Origin: Aquibium sp. ELW1220
GTDB taxonomy: Bacteria > Pseudomonadota > Alphaproteobacteria > Rhizobiales > Rhizobiaceae
NCBI RefSeq assembly: GCF_030398385.1
Contig: NZ_JAOAOQ010000036.1
Span: 1-57,539, forward strand
Length of the DNA: 57,539 nt
Direction of reading: 5' to 3'
Shown here: piece by piece, positions 23,927 to 34,556 of the stretch
Layout: each line of letters begins with the position of its first letter
Numbering within the stretch: the stretch's first letter is position 1
Made by a program: the position numbers and the translations under genes
Notes under the pieces: generated by a model
The model's database searches: none
What the model saw: only the letters and a program-made list of their open reading frames with translations
What the model was told of the DNA's origin: nothing

Positions 23927-25189
23927 ATGAGACGTGTCGTCGTTACGGGCCTCGGCCTACTGTCTCCGTTCGGACCTGGCGTGGAGCATTCCTGGAAGCA
24001 GCTGCTTTCGGGGAGAAGCGCCGCGCGCAGGATCGAAACTTTCGAGACCGGTGATCTGCCCTGCAAGATCGCCAATGTCATCCCGCGCGGGTCGGGCGAC
24101 GACGGCACCTTCAATCCCGACCATGTGCTGGAACCCAAGGACCAGCGCAAGGTCGGCGATTTCATCACCTACGGCATCGCCGCCGCCGACGAGGCCCTGA
24201 AGGATTCCGGCTGGGAGCCGAAGACCTTCGAGGAGCAGTGCGCGACCGGCGTCATGATCGGTTCGGGCATCGGCGGCATCGAAGGCATCGCCGAGAATGC
24301 GCTGATCCTCCACGAACGCGGTCCGCGCCGCATCAGCCCCTTCTTCATTCCCGGCAACATCATCAATCTGGTCTCGGGCCAGGTCTCGATCCGTCACGGG
24401 CTCAAGGGCCCGAATCATGCCGTCGTCACCGCCTGTTCGACGGGCGCGCATGCGATCGGCGACGCCTCCCGGCTGATCGCGCTGGGCGACGCGGACGTGA
24501 TGGTGGCAGGCGGCGCGGAATCGCCCATCAACCGGCTGTCGCTCGCCGGTTTCGCGGCTTGCCGCGCCCTGTCGACCAGCTACAACGATACCCCCGAGAA
24601 GGCCTCCCGGCCCTATGACCGCGATCGCGACGGTTTCGTCATGGGCGAGGGTGCAGGCGTGGTGGTGCTCGAGGAACTCGAGCACGCCAAGGCACGCGGC
24701 GCCAGGATCTATGGCGAAGTGATCGGATACGGCATGTCGGGCGACGCCCATCACATCACCGCTCCGTCGGAAGATGGCGACGGCGCCTACCGCTGCATGA
24801 AGGCTGCGCTGAAGCGCGCCGGGCTCGACGCGTCCGACCTCGACTACATCAATGCCCACGGCACGTCGACGATGGCCGACACGATCGAACTCGGCGCCGT
24901 CGAACGCCTCGTCGGAAATGCCGCATCGCGCATTTCCATGTCGTCGACGAAGTCGTCGATCGGGCACCTGCTTGGCGCGGCCGGAGCCGCCGAAGCCATC
25001 TTCTGCCTGCTCGCCATTCGCGACAACATCGCGCCCGCCACCATCAATCTCGACAATCCTTCGACCGAGACGGCGCTCGATCTCGTGCCGAATACGCCAC
25101 GCGAGCGCCGCATCGATGTCGCGCTGTCGAATTCCTTCGGATTCGGCGGAACGAACGCTTCGCTCGTCTTTCAACGGTATAATGGTTGA
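23927..25189 (+). CDS. fabF: 3-oxoacyl-ACP synthase II
   Basis: 420 aa from ATG 23927 (MRRVVVTGLG). KAS II condenses malonyl-ACP with acyl-ACP. The Cys-His-His triad is complete: C170 in VVTACSTGAHA, H311 in INAHGTST and H347 in KSSIGHLLGAAGA; the C-terminal NSFGFGGTNASLVF loop is present. Another in-frame ATG at 23915 would add four residues. Confidence 0.97.
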   Translation: MRRVVVTGLGLLSPFGPGVEHSWKQLLSGRSAARRIETFETGDLPCKIANVIPRGSGDDGTFNPDHVLEPKDQRKVGDFITYGIAAADEALKDSGWEPKTFEEQCATGVMIGSGIGGIEGIAENALILHERGPRRISPFFIPGNIINLVSGQVSIRHGLKGPNHAVVTACSTGAHAIGDASRLIALGDADVMVAGGAESPINRLSLAGFAACRALSTSYNDTPEKASRPYDRDRDGFVMGEGAGVVVLEELEHAKARGARIYGEVIGYGMSGDAHHITAPSEDGDGAYRCMKAALKRAGLDASDLDYINAHGTSTMADTIELGAVERLVGNAASRISMSSTKSSIGHLLGAAGAAEAIFCLLAIRDNIAPATINLDNPSTETALDLVPNTPRERRIDVALSNSFGFGGTNASLVFQRYNG

Positions 25190-25380
25190 GCGTCGGGCCA
25201 GGGCGTCAATTTCGCCATATTCCTCGATAGTCTTCGCGCGCAACATCGTGACATGACCATGGTGTATGTGCGAGCGGGTTGCGCTTCGAAGCGATTCCGT
25301 CCGCGAGCGATCGGTGACTCCGGCTGCCTCCCGCGATCGATCGGGAAGCGATGCCGGAATGAGGGAGCGAGTTTGAACCG

Positions 25381-26577
25381 ATGAGCGATACCGCGAATCA
25401 GCCGGAATTCGGACGTCGCCGCGAACCGGCGAAGCCGATCGTGCCCAAGACGGCCAATGAGGCACTGCGCCCCGAATTGGGCACGCCGCCGCCGCGCCGT
25501 TCGCGCGCCTCCCGAAGCCAGGTCGTCATTTTCCTGAATTTCCTGATGTCGACGATCTTCCTCGTCACCATCGGCGCCGGCCTCCTCGTCTACTACGGCA
25601 AGATGGAGTTCGAAGGACCCGGGCCGTCCGCCACCGGCGCGGTCGTGCTGGTCCGGCCGAGCACCGGCGTCCGCGAGATCGGCGCCCAGCTCGAACGCTC
25701 CGGCCTGATCAGCGACGCGCGCATCTTCGCACTGGGCGTGCGTGCCCACGGCGCCGACGCGGACCTGAAGGCGGGCGAATACGAGATCAAGCCGCGCGCC
25801 TCCATGCAGGACATCATGGAACTGCTGAAGAGCGGCCGGTCGGTGCTCTATTCCCTGACCATTCCCGAGGGCCTGACCGTGGAGCAGGCGTTCCAGCGCA
25901 TCGCCGAGCATGAAGCCCTCGTCGGCGAGATGCCGGCGGAACTGCCTCCCGAAGGCACCCTCATCGCCGACACGCAGCGGTTCACGCGCGGTACCGAGCG
26001 CAAGGACCTGATCGCACGCATGGTCGCCGCCCAGGCGAGCCTCGTCGAAAGCATCTGGGCGCGCCGCGTCGACGGGCTTCCGCTCGAGGACATCAACGAT
26101 TTCGTGACGCTCGCCTCGATCGTCGAGAAGGAAACCGGCCAGGCGGAGGAGCGTTCCCGCGTGGCAGCCGTCTTCATCAACCGCCTCAACAAGGGCATGC
26201 GGCTGCAGTCGGATCCGACGATCATCTACGGCCTCTTCGGTGGCAAGGGGAAGCCCGCCGACCGGCCGATCTACCGCTCCGACATCGACAAGCCGACGCC
26301 CTACAACACCTACACCATCAACGGCCTGCCGCCCGGCCCGATCGCCTCGCCCGGCCGAGCCTCCCTCGAAGCGGTCGCCAACCCGTCGAAGACCAGCGAT
26401 CTCTACTTCGTGGCCGACGGCACCGGCGGCCACGTCTTCGCGGCGACGCTCCAGGAGCACAACGAGAACGTCGCGCGCTGGCGTGAGATCGAGCGCAAGC
26501 GGCGCGAAAACGCGGCGGCCGGACCGGCTGCGCCGGCGGGGGAAACCGGGGCAGCGGAACCGGCGGCGGCAGACTGA
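25381..26577 (+). CDS. mltG: Endolytic transglycosylase MltG
   Basis: 398 aa. MltG cleaves nascent glycan strands and is thought to terminate peptidoglycan elongation. A ~75-residue cytoplasmic N-terminus precedes one membrane helix (VVIFLNFLMSTIFLVTIGAG), then the LysM-like and YceG domain. The catalytic glutamate is E249 in ASIVEKETGQ; LQSDPTIIYG, YNTYTINGLPPGPI and the final FVADGTGGHVFAATLQEHN are family signatures. A Pro/Ala tail ends the protein. It lies 191 nt after fabF; fabF-mltG adjacency is common in Hyphomicrobiales. Confidence 0.95.
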   Translation: MSDTANQPEFGRRREPAKPIVPKTANEALRPELGTPPPRRSRASRSQVVIFLNFLMSTIFLVTIGAGLLVYYGKMEFEGPGPSATGAVVLVRPSTGVREIGAQLERSGLISDARIFALGVRAHGADADLKAGEYEIKPRASMQDIMELLKSGRSVLYSLTIPEGLTVEQAFQRIAEHEALVGEMPAELPPEGTLIADTQRFTRGTERKDLIARMVAAQASLVESIWARRVDGLPLEDINDFVTLASIVEKETGQAEERSRVAAVFINRLNKGMRLQSDPTIIYGLFGGKGKPADRPIYRSDIDKPTPYNTYTINGLPPGPIASPGRASLEAVANPSKTSDLYFVADGTGGHVFAATLQEHNENVARWREIERKRRENAAAGPAAPAGETGAAEPAAAD

Positions 26578-26603
26578 GCCGACGGGCTCGGACGGGGGAC
26601 AGC

Positions 26604-27494
26604 ATGGCAGTTCAGAGCATGACCGGCTTCGCCCGCGCGTCGGCGGAGCAGGACGGTGCGTCGATCACCTGGGAGTTGCGCTCGGTCAACGGCAAGGGGC
26701 TGGAAGCGCGCCTGCGCCTGCCGCCGGGGCTCGAACGGGTCGAGCAGGCGGCGAAGCAGGCGATCCAGAAGAGGTTCGCGCGCGGCAACATCCAGGCGTC
26801 GCTTGCGGTCGTTCGCAGCGGATCGTCCGCGCGGCCCGTCGTCAACGAGGCCTTCCTCGAGGAAGCCGCCGCGCTGGCGCAGCGGCTCCAGGCGCGCTTC
26901 GGCTGCGCGCCGGCAACCGCCGACGGGCTTCTGGCGCTGCGCGGCGTTCTCGAGGTCCCCGAACTCGCCGATGACGAGGAGGCGCGGACCGCCCTCGATA
27001 CCGCCATCCTGACCGTGCTCGACGAAGCCCTGTCCGGTCTCGAACACGCGCGCCGCGCCGAAGGCGAAGCGCTGTCTTCGATCCTCCTTGGCCAGGTCGC
27101 CGCGATCGAGGCGCTCGTGCTGCGGGCCGAGGCCGACCCCTCGCGCGATCCCGGCGTCATCCGCGAACGCATCGGCGCGCAGGTGCGGGTGCTCATGGGC
27201 GCTGCGGGTGCCGCACTCGACGAGTCCCGGCTCCACATGGAAGCGGCGATCCTGGCCACCAAGGCCGACATCCGCGAGGAGATCGACCGCCTGAAGGCGC
27301 ATGTCGAAGCCGCACGCCGCATGATCGAGACCGGCGGCGCCACAGGCCGCCGGCTCGATTTCCTGGCGCAGGAATTCAACCGCGAATCGAATACGCTGTG
27401 TTCGAAATCGAACGCCACCGCCGTGACGGCGATCGGCCTGGAACTGAAGGTCGTCGTCGACCAGTTCCGCGAGCAGCTGCAGAATCTGGAGTAG
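26604..27494 (+). CDS. YicC-family endoribonuclease
   Basis: 296 aa. MTGFARAS at the N-terminus, [18 protein letters not shown], and the C-terminal [19 protein letters not shown] (followed by NTLCSKS) are YicC signatures. YicC-type proteins were recently described as endoribonucleases acting on small RNAs and mRNA; that role is extrapolated here. A central coiled-coil region (residues ~150-250) is likely. gmk begins 4 nt later, an arrangement found widely. Confidence 0.93.
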   Translation: MAVQSMTGFARASAEQDGASITWELRSVNGKGLEARLRLPPGLERVEQAAKQAIQKRFARGNIQASLAVVRSGSSARPVVNEAFLEEAAALAQRLQARFGCAPATADGLLALRGVLEVPELADDEEARTALDTAILTVLDEALSGLEHARRAEGEALSSILLGQVAAIEALVLRAEADPSRDPGVIRERIGAQVRVLMGAAGAALDESRLHMEAAILATKADIREEIDRLKAHVEAARRMIETGGATGRRLDFLAQEFNRESNTLCSKSNATAVTAIGLELKVVVDQFREQLQNLE

Positions 27495-27498
27495 AGGC

Positions 27499-28155
<657 letters not shown>

Positions 28156-28168
28156 CGGCAGCCGGCGC

Positions 28169-29005
28169 TCAGGCGGGCGCGGCGAGCCCGTTCGCCAGGC
28201 GCACGAACTCCTCGACGCTCAGCGTCTCGGCCCTGCGCGTGCCGTCGATGCCGGCTTCGGCAAGCAGGGTTTCACCGCCGACGCGCTTCAGGCTCTGGCG
28301 CAGCATCTTGCGCCGCTGGCCGAAGGCCGCCTCCGTCACACGCTCCAGAAGCTTCAGTTCGGCCGCCAGCGGGACGGCGCGCGGCGTCAGGTGGACTACC
28401 GACGAGGTGACCTTCGGCGGTGGCGTGAAGGCCTGCCGCGGCACGTCGAAGGCGATCTGCGCCTGCGTCCGCCAGCCCGCCAGCACGCCGAGCCGGCCAT
28501 AGGCGTCAGCCCCCGGCGCGGCCACGATGCGCTCGGCGACCTCCTTCTGGAACATCAGCGTCATCGACGACCAGAAGGGTGGCCAGTCGCGTGTCGTCAG
28601 CCAGCGGACGAGCAGTTCTGTCCCGATATTGTAAGGCAGGTTCGCCACGATGCGCACCGGTTCGCCCGGTGCGAGCGCGGAAAAGTCGGTCTTCATCGCG
28701 TCGCCCGCGATCACGTCGAGGCGACCGGGATAGTGTTCCGCGATCTGCGCCAGCGCCGCCAGGCAGCGCTCGTCCCGCTCGATCGCGATCACGCGACGTG
28801 CGCCGGAAAACAGCAGGGCGCGGGTCAGTCCGCCGGGGCCGGGTCCCACTTCGATGACCGTGCTTTGCGTCAGGTCGCCGGCCGCACGCGCGATCTTGCC
28901 CGTCAGGTTCAGGTCGAGCAGGAAGTTCTGCCCGAGCGACTTCTTCGCGTCAATCCCGTGCGCGGCGATCACCTCGCGCAGCGGCGGAAGCCCGTCGGTC
29001 GTCAT
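28169..29005 (-). CDS. rsmA: 16S rRNA dimethyladenosine transferase
   Basis: 278 aa. RsmA (KsgA) dimethylates the two adjacent adenosines of helix 45 in 16S r[14 protein letters not shown] is the N-terminal signature, [14 protein letters not shown] is the SAM-binding motif I, and [13 protein letters not shown] is the catalytic NLPY motif. The [12 protein letters not shown] block precedes the C-terminal domain. Its ATG overlaps the pdxA stop by 4 nt. Confidence 0.97.
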   Translation of the reverse strand: MTTDGLPPLREVIAAHGIDAKKSLGQNFLLDLNLTGKIARAAGDLTQSTVIEVGPGPGGLTRALLFSGARRVIAIERDERCLAALAQIAEHYPGRLDVIAGDAMKTDFSALAPGEPVRIVANLPYNIGTELLVRWLTTRDWPPFWSSMTLMFQKEVAERIVAAPGADAYGRLGVLAGWRTQAQIAFDVPRQAFTPPPKVTSSVVHLTPRAVPLAAELKLLERVTEAAFGQRRKMLRQSLKRVGGETLLAEAGIDGTRRAETLSVEEFVRLANGLAAPA

Positions 29006-30051
29006 GTTGCCGCCAGTCCGTGGCCGCGGGCCAGCGCCGCCGCCATCCGCAGCGCCGCCACCAGGCTGTCGGGACGGGCGATGCCCTTCCCGGCGATGTC
29101 GAAGGCCGTGCCATGGTCCGGCGAGGTGCGCACGAAGGGCAGGCCCAGCGTGACGTTGACGGCTTCGTCGAAGGCCAGCGCCTTGGCCGGAATCAGCGCC
29201 TGGTCGTGATACATGCAGATCGCGACGTCATAGCCCTGCCGCGCGCGGGCGTGGAAGAGCGTGTCGGCGGGGAGGGGACCCCGGGCGTCGATGCCCGCGC
29301 GCTGCAGGGTCTCGACGGCGGGCCGCACGATGGCCTCGTCCTCCGCGCCCATCGCGCCATTCTCGCCGGCATGCGGATTGAGGCCGGCGATTGCCAGGCG
29401 AGGCCGGGCGATGCCGAAGCGCTGCGCCAGATCGAACGCCGCGATGCGCGCCGTCTCGACGATCAGGTCAGTCGAGAGCAACTCCGGAACGTCGCGCAGG
29501 GGGACGTGGATGGTCACGGGAATGGTCCGCAGATCCGGTCCTGCGATCATCATCACCGGCCGCACCTCGCTCCCCGAGGCCTGCGCTGCCAAGTGGGCGA
29601 GGTACTCGGTGTGTCCGGGAAATCGGAAGCCCGCTTCGTAGAGCGGCTTCTTGGCGATCGGATTGGTCACCACCGCGGCGGCCTCGCCTGCCAGCGTGTC
29701 TGCAACGGCGCGGTCGATCGCTTCCACGATCCCGGCCGCGTTGTCCGCCAGCGGTTCGCCCGGCCGATCGGCCAGACGGTTGTCGAGCCTGACTACAGGC
29801 AGCGCCCGCCCGAAGACCTCCACGGCCTCGCTGCGCGAGACCGCCTCCAGCGGTACGTGCAGGCCCAGCGCGCGGGCGCGGGCTGCCACGAGAACCGGAT
29901 CGGACAGCAGGTAGAAGGGCGGAAGGCCGAGCGCCTTGCGCTGCGACCATGCGACGAGCGTCAGCTCCGTGCCGATCCCGGACGGATCGCCACAGGTCAA
30001 CGCCAGCGGCAGGGACTGGGGCCGCGCCTCAGCGATTGATGATGCGCGCAT
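29002..30051 (-). CDS. pdxA: 4-hydroxythreonine-4-phosphate dehydrogenase
   Basis: 349 aa. PdxA makes the pyridoxal-phosphate precursor 3-amino-1-hydroxyacetone phosphate. [13 protein letters not shown] opens the domain; [20 protein letters not shown] and the metal-binding [10 protein letters not shown] motif identify the family, and [16 protein letters not shown] is near the C-terminus. The chosen start at 30051 overlaps the 3' end of the surA-like gene by 23 nt, so the two are likely coupled. Confidence 0.96.
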   Translation of the reverse strand: MRASSIAEARPQSLPLALTCGDPSGIGTELTLVAWSQRKALGLPPFYLLSDPVLVAARARALGLHVPLEAVSRSEAVEVFGRALPVVRLDNRLADRPGEPLADNAAGIVEAIDRAVADTLAGEAAAVVTNPIAKKPLYEAGFRFPGHTEYLAHLAAQASGSEVRPVMMIAGPDLRTIPVTIHVPLRDVPELLSTDLIVETARIAAFDLAQRFGIARPRLAIAGLNPHAGENGAMGAEDEAIVRPAVETLQRAGIDARGPLPADTLFHARARQGYDVAICMYHDQALIPAKALAFDEAVNVTLGLPFVRTSPDHGTAFDIAGKGIARPDSLVAALRMAAALARGHGLAAT

Positions 30052-30955
30052 TCTTGCGCAATTCGTCCAGGTATTTCTTGGCCAGTTCGTCGACCTTGCC
30101 GTCGCCGACGGCCTCGTTCTGGAACACCATGCGGGCCACGCGATCGTCCGAAACCTCGCGGGTGCTGCAGATGCCGATGAACTCGATGCCGCGGTCGGTT
30201 TCGCGCACCGGCGTGGCCTGCCCGGGCTGGGCCGCCTTGATGGGCTTTTCCCACTCCGGCGGCAGTTCCGGGGCGACGATGCGACCGAGGTCGCGCACGG
30301 TCACGTCGATCAGCCCCTTGGCGAATTCGCGCGTCGAATTGCAGCCGTTGAAGCGGGCGCGCATCGCCTCGGCCTCGCGCTTGCGCTTGGCCATCAGCGT
30401 CTTCCGGTCGCTGGCGGGCACGACGAAGATCACCTGCTGCAGCATGTACTCGGTCGCCGTCGGCTTCTGGCCGCCCTTCTCCAGCATGCGCTGGACGGCG
30501 TCCTGCTCGCTCATGCGTCCTTCGGCACGCGCCCGGGCGCCGAGCGCCTGGTTCCACCCGATCTGGGCGCGGATATAGTCCTTGAAGTGCTGCTTGGTGA
30601 CGCCGGACTGCGCCAGGATCTGGTCGAGCTGGGCCACCTTAAGCTTGTTGCCCGAAGCGAAGCGGGCATAGGCCTCGTCGACCTGCTTGTCGGCGATGTT
30701 GATCCGCAGCCGGGCGATCTCCGACATCTGCAGGGCCTGCTCGATCATGGCATCGGAGGCGCTGCCGTTGCGGCGCTGCAGCTTCATGAATGCGCTGCGC
30801 CGGGAGATGTCGTAGCTGGTGACCGGAATGTTGTTCACCACATACTTGATCTCGCTGGCATGCGCCGCGGTCACGAACGCCGTGGAGAGCAAGGGCGTGA
30901 CGAGCCCGACCGACAGGAAGGCGGGAATGGCGAGGCGTCGCAGGATCGACATCAT
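30029..30955 (-). CDS. SurA-like periplasmic chaperone
   Basis: 308 aa from ATG 30955. A signal peptide is clear: basic MMSILRRLA, a hydrophobic core, and cleavage after TAAHA (about residue 33). The mature part begins [17 protein letters not shown] and contains a SurA N-terminal-like domain ([25 protein letters not shown]) and a C-terminal region with one degenerate parvulin-like domain. The position directly after lptD mirrors the lptD-surA-pdxA-rsmA order of E. coli, which supports the assignment. The peptidyl-prolyl isomerase activity is uncertain. The upstream open extension to 31054 has no signal-sequence character. Confidence 0.85.
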   Translation of the reverse strand: MMSILRRLAIPAFLSVGLVTPLLSTAFVTAAHASEIKYVVNNIPVTSYDISRRSAFMKLQRRNGSASDAMIEQALQMSEIARLRINIADKQVDEAYARFASGNKLKVAQLDQILAQSGVTKQHFKDYIRAQIGWNQALGARARAEGRMSEQDAVQRMLEKGGQKPTATEYMLQQVIFVVPASDRKTLMAKRKREAEAMRARFNGCNSTREFAKGLIDVTVRDLGRIVAPELPPEWEKPIKAAQPGQATPVRETDRGIEFIGICSTREVSDDRVARMVFQNEAVGDGKVDELAKKYLDELRKNARIINR

Positions 30956-31050
30956 GGAAATGGTTTCCCTCGTGTAGGTCTTCGGGCGATCGAGCAACGC
31001 CTCATGTCGCATCGATACGGCGAAACCATGACTTCGCCCCGAATCCGCTT

Positions 31051-33468
31051 TCACTTGCCGTTCAGGCCGGGCAAATCTGTCGATGCGGTGCCGAAATCAC
31101 CGATCGTCCGGAAGCCGATCCGGAACCCGATGTTGAGATCCACGTCGCCGTCGTCGATCGCTTCAGTGCGCGTGAGCGCCATGGCGTAGGTGAAGCACTC
31201 GTCGGCATAGGCGAAGTTGATGCCGCTCTTCACCAGCGTCTCCGATTCGAAATCGTAGGAGCCTCTGCCCGAGACCGACCAGTTCTCGTTCAGCTGGACC
31301 CGGCTCGCCAGCGAGATCTCGCGACGATCATACTCCAGTCCATAGAGCGGCTGCTTCTCGATGAAGGTGTAGCCGGCAACCAGGCCGACCTGGCCGACCG
31401 TCGCCTGGGCGGCGAAATCGGTGCGCCGGACTGCGAGGGTCTTCTCGTCGAACCGGCCGCCGGCCGAAAGTACGAGACCGCCCGGCGACTGGACGCTGAC
31501 CATGCCGACGAAGTCGGAGACGTCGGTCTCGAGGCCGGAATAGGCACCGGCGCTGACGAGATTGGGCTGTGCGAAGGGGTTTTCGCCGGCGATGTGGTAG
31601 GATTGTCCGAAGACGGCGTTGGCGGTCCAGCCGCCACCGAAGTCGCCCGAGTAGCGGATCCCGAGATTGGCCCTGGTTCCGCCCTCGATCAGATCGTAGC
31701 CCGAGAACTTGTCGTGTTCGAACAGGTTCGTGGCATCGAAGACGAGGCTCTGCGCATCCTCGTTGGCAATCGACAACGAGTTGCCGTAGGGGGCGTCCGG
31801 ACGGATCAGGATCTGGGCGATCGGCTCGAGCACGTGCGAGGCGCTGGTGGTGGAGAACATCACCGGCCAGCGGACTTCCATGCCGGCCGTCGCCATGCCG
31901 CGATAGTAGGACGAGCGGACGTCGGCAGCCACGGCGCCATAGGAACTGCCGTCGTGCGAATAGGCGAGACCAGCGAGATCCGTCGCCATGCCGGAATAGG
32001 CGGTCGCGGATGCGGTCGAGAGGTCCGATCCGATCATGTCGCCGCGCGCCGACAGCAGCGGCGTCAGCACGATGCCGTTCGGGGTGATGAAGTTCCGCTT
32101 CCAATCGGCCGCCAGCGTCAGGCGGCCCGTCGTTCCCTCCACGCCGCCGAAGCGGGGGGTCGAATCGTCCAGCGGGTTCAGCGCGTCGAAATCGAGATTG
32201 TTGCGGTGGACCACCTGGAGGTTCACGTCGAAGCCGAGTTCGCCGCCCGCCACCGGATTGTCCAGCGTGTAGGAATAGTCCAGCGACGGGAAGACCCAGG
32301 GCTGCAACGGGTCGCGCTGGTCGTTTACATTGCGGTCCTGCACGCGGAACTTCAGGACGCGGATATCGAAGTAGTTCCTGTCGTCGAGACCGGTCAGGTA
32401 GACCTTGTCGACCCGCCGCGTCTGCGAGAAGCCCTCGATGTCATAGGTGCGCGAGAAGTTCGGGTCGCTCTGCAGCAGGGCGTCCCATCCGAAGCTCCAG
32501 CGCGGGTTGATCGTGAACTTGCCCTTGGTGCCCACCATCCAGCGGGTCGTCTCCTGCGCATCGAGGCGGCCGGTCTCGAAGGCATCCGGGTCCTGCTGCA
32601 TGATCCCGGCGGCCTTGAGCGAATAGAAGCCGCTGTCGAAGCGCTGGCGCCACTCGGCTTCGCCGAGGAAGCCCTGCCGCGTGTAGTAGTGCCCGGTCAG
32701 TGTCAGGTCGTAGTTCGGCGCCAGCGCGATGAAGTAGGGCTGCGACAGCCGCGCGCCGAGTTCGCTCGAATAGCCGATGGAGGGAATGAGAAAGCCGGTC
32801 TTGCGCGTCACCGAAGGGTCGGCGATCTCGAACGCCGGCAAGTGGGCGATCGGCATGCCGAAGAACTCGAACTGGGCCGATTCGAACCGGACGGTCCTCG
32901 ACTGGCCGTTCCAGATGATCTTCTTCGACTTGACGCGCCAGATCGGCGCCTTGTCCGGCTGGTCTTCGCATGGCGCGCAGGCGGTATAGACGCCGTTGTT
33001 GAAGATCGTCAGCAGCCCGCCGCGGCGCTCCGCGCTCTCGGCGGCGAAATAGGTGTTGTCAACCGTCTGGATGCGCAGCGCGTTGACGAAGCCGTCCTTG
33101 AAATCGTCGGTGACGTCGATGTCGTCCGAGAAGATGCGGGTGCCGTCGCGATAGATGATCTCGACATTGCCCACGGCGACGATTCGGCCGGTCTGCTGGT
33201 TGTAGGTGATGCGGCGGGCGACGAGACGGTTGCCGTCATACTCGATCCGCACGTCGCCGGCCGCGGTGACCGTCTGCCTGTCGTTGTCATAGATGAGGTT
33301 GTCGGCCTCGAGCAGCATCGGGCCTTCGCTGGAGGTCGCGGCGAGATCGCCCAGTTCCTGCGCATGGACGGATGCTGCGCCGAACGCGCACAGCAAGGCC
33401 AAGGCCGTTGCGCCGCACAGAAGGCGCGCACGCGCAGCCGTCCCGCAGCTACCCCTCACCAACCGCAC
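31051..33468 (-). CDS. lptD: LPS-assembly outer-membrane protein LptD
   Basis: 805 aa. LptD is the beta-barrel that inserts LPS into the outer leaflet. GTG 33468 is the start: its G is the last base of the lptG stop (TAGTG), and AAGGAGG lies just upstream. A signal peptide ends at SVHA before QELGDL. The N-terminal OstA/jellyroll domain holds MLLEADNLIYDNDRQTVTA and repeated strands; the remainder is a barrel of alternating hydrophobic strands with GFLIPSIGYSSELGARLSQP. A CxxC-like pair occurs in TACAPCEDQ. The open frame extending to 33534 is only the lptG 3' end. Confidence 0.94.
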   Translation of the reverse strand: MRLVRGSCGTAARARLLCGATALALLCAFGAASVHAQELGDLAATSSEGPMLLEADNLIYDNDRQTVTAAGDVRIEYDGNRLVARRITYNQQTGRIVAVGNVEIIYRDGTRIFSDDIDVTDDFKDGFVNALRIQTVDNTYFAAESAERRGGLLTIFNNGVYTACAPCEDQPDKAPIWRVKSKKIIWNGQSRTVRFESAQFEFFGMPIAHLPAFEIADPSVTRKTGFLIPSIGYSSELGARLSQPYFIALAPNYDLTLTGHYYTRQGFLGEAEWRQRFDSGFYSLKAAGIMQQDPDAFETGRLDAQETTRWMVGTKGKFTINPRWSFGWDALLQSDPNFSRTYDIEGFSQTRRVDKVYLTGLDDRNYFDIRVLKFRVQDRNVNDQRDPLQPWVFPSLDYSYTLDNPVAGGELGFDVNLQVVHRNNLDFDALNPLDDSTPRFGGVEGTTGRLTLAADWKRNFITPNGIVLTPLLSARGDMIGSDLSTASATAYSGMATDLAGLAYSHDGSSYGAVAADVRSSYYRGMATAGMEVRWPVMFSTTSASHVLEPIAQILIRPDAPYGNSLSIANEDAQSLVFDATNLFEHDKFSGYDLIEGGTRANLGIRYSGDFGGGWTANAVFGQSYHIAGENPFAQPNLVSAGAYSGLETDVSDFVGMVSVQSPGGLVLSAGGRFDEKTLAVRRTDFAAQATVGQVGLVAGYTFIEKQPLYGLEYDRREISLASRVQLNENWSVSGRGSYDFESETLVKSGINFAYADECFTYAMALTRTEAIDDGDVDLNIGFRIGFRTIGDFGTASTDLPGLNGK

Positions 33469-34556
33469 TAACCGTCCTCCTTGTAAAGCAGGAATGTCAC
33501 GCCAAAGAACATCGCGATGACAACCGGAACCCACGCGGCGACGACGGGCGGCACAATCCCCGAACTGCCGAACGCCTTCACGAGAGTCGTCACGACATAA
33601 AGCAGAAACCCGGCCGCGATGCCACCCAGAATGAGAGTCCCCGATTGCCCCAGCCTGACAAAACCCATCGACACCGTCGCCGCTATCAGGGTCATGGCAA
33701 CCATGAGCACCGGCAGGGCGACGAGCGAATGATACTGCATCGAAAAACCGTTTGCAGCATAGCCGTACGCTTTTGCGGTCTCGATCTTTTCGCTGAGCTC
33801 GAAGAACGGTGTCGCCTCGGGCCGGGCAAGGCGCTGCTGGACGAATTCGGGCCTGAGATTCGTCGGGACGCGCGCCGTCGCGCTGGCGACCGGCTTGTCA
33901 CCCGACTTGAAGCCGCGAACGTCCGTCAGGATCCACTCGCCATCGGCAAGGTCCGCGCGCTTGGCGTCCTGACGTTCGGTGATCCCGCCTTCTTTGTCGA
34001 TGTGGAGGAAGACCACGTCGGACAGCGCCAGCCCTCCGTCGAGAACCGCACGCGCTCCGATGATGATGTCGCCGTCGTCGTTCCGCTGCCGGAGCCAGGG
34101 CGCAGAGGATGCCGAAACTTTGTTGGACTTTCCTGAGCGAATGTCGCTCTCCATCCGCTCGACCGTCGAAAAGCCGTAGGCGGCGATCGGGTTGAGCACG
34201 AGCACGGAGGCCAGCCCGAACACGAAGGCGCCGACGCAGGCCGGCAGGAGAAACTGCCAGGCCGAGATACCGGCGGCACGGGCGATGACGAGTTCGTACT
34301 TGCGGTTCAGCGCGATCAGCGTGGCCATCGCCGCAAACAATGCGATGAACGGAACCGTGATCTGCAGCACCATCGGCGAGCGCAGGCTGGTCATCAGCAG
34401 GCCGACCGGCAGGCTGTAGCCGGGCAGGCCGCTGAGCCGGCTCGACTGCTCGGTGAAGTCGATGATGAAGATCAGCGAGAAGATGCCGATCAGGAACCAC
34501 ATCGTGATCACGATGTAGCGGCGGAAGAAATAGCGTCCGAGCGTCCAGCCGATCAT
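33468..34556 (-). CDS. lptG: LPS export permease LptG
   Basis: 362 aa from ATG 34556 (MIGWTLGRYFFRRY). YjgP/YjgQ-family permease, six membrane helices with a periplasmic beta-jellyroll domain between TM3 and TM4; hydrophobic stretches lie at the N-terminus, near residues 60-120 and in the last ~100 residues. With LptF and the LptB ATPase (not in the window) it extracts LPS from the inner membrane. It overlaps lptF by 4 nt and lptD by 1 nt. Confidence 0.95.
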   Translation of the reverse strand: MIGWTLGRYFFRRYIVITMWFLIGIFSLIFIIDFTEQSSRLSGLPGYSLPVGLLMTSLRSPMVLQITVPFIALFAAMATLIALNRKYELVIARAAGISAWQFLLPACVGAFVFGLASVLVLNPIAAYGFSTVERMESDIRSGKSNKVSASSAPWLRQRNDDGDIIIGARAVLDGGLALSDVVFLHIDKEGGITERQDAKRADLADGEWILTDVRGFKSGDKPVASATARVPTNLRPEFVQQRLARPEATPFFELSEKIETAKAYGYAANGFSMQYHSLVALPVLMVAMTLIAATVSMGFVRLGQSGTLILGGIAAGFLLYVVTTLVKAFGSSGIVPPVVAAWVPVVIAMFFGVTFLLYKEDG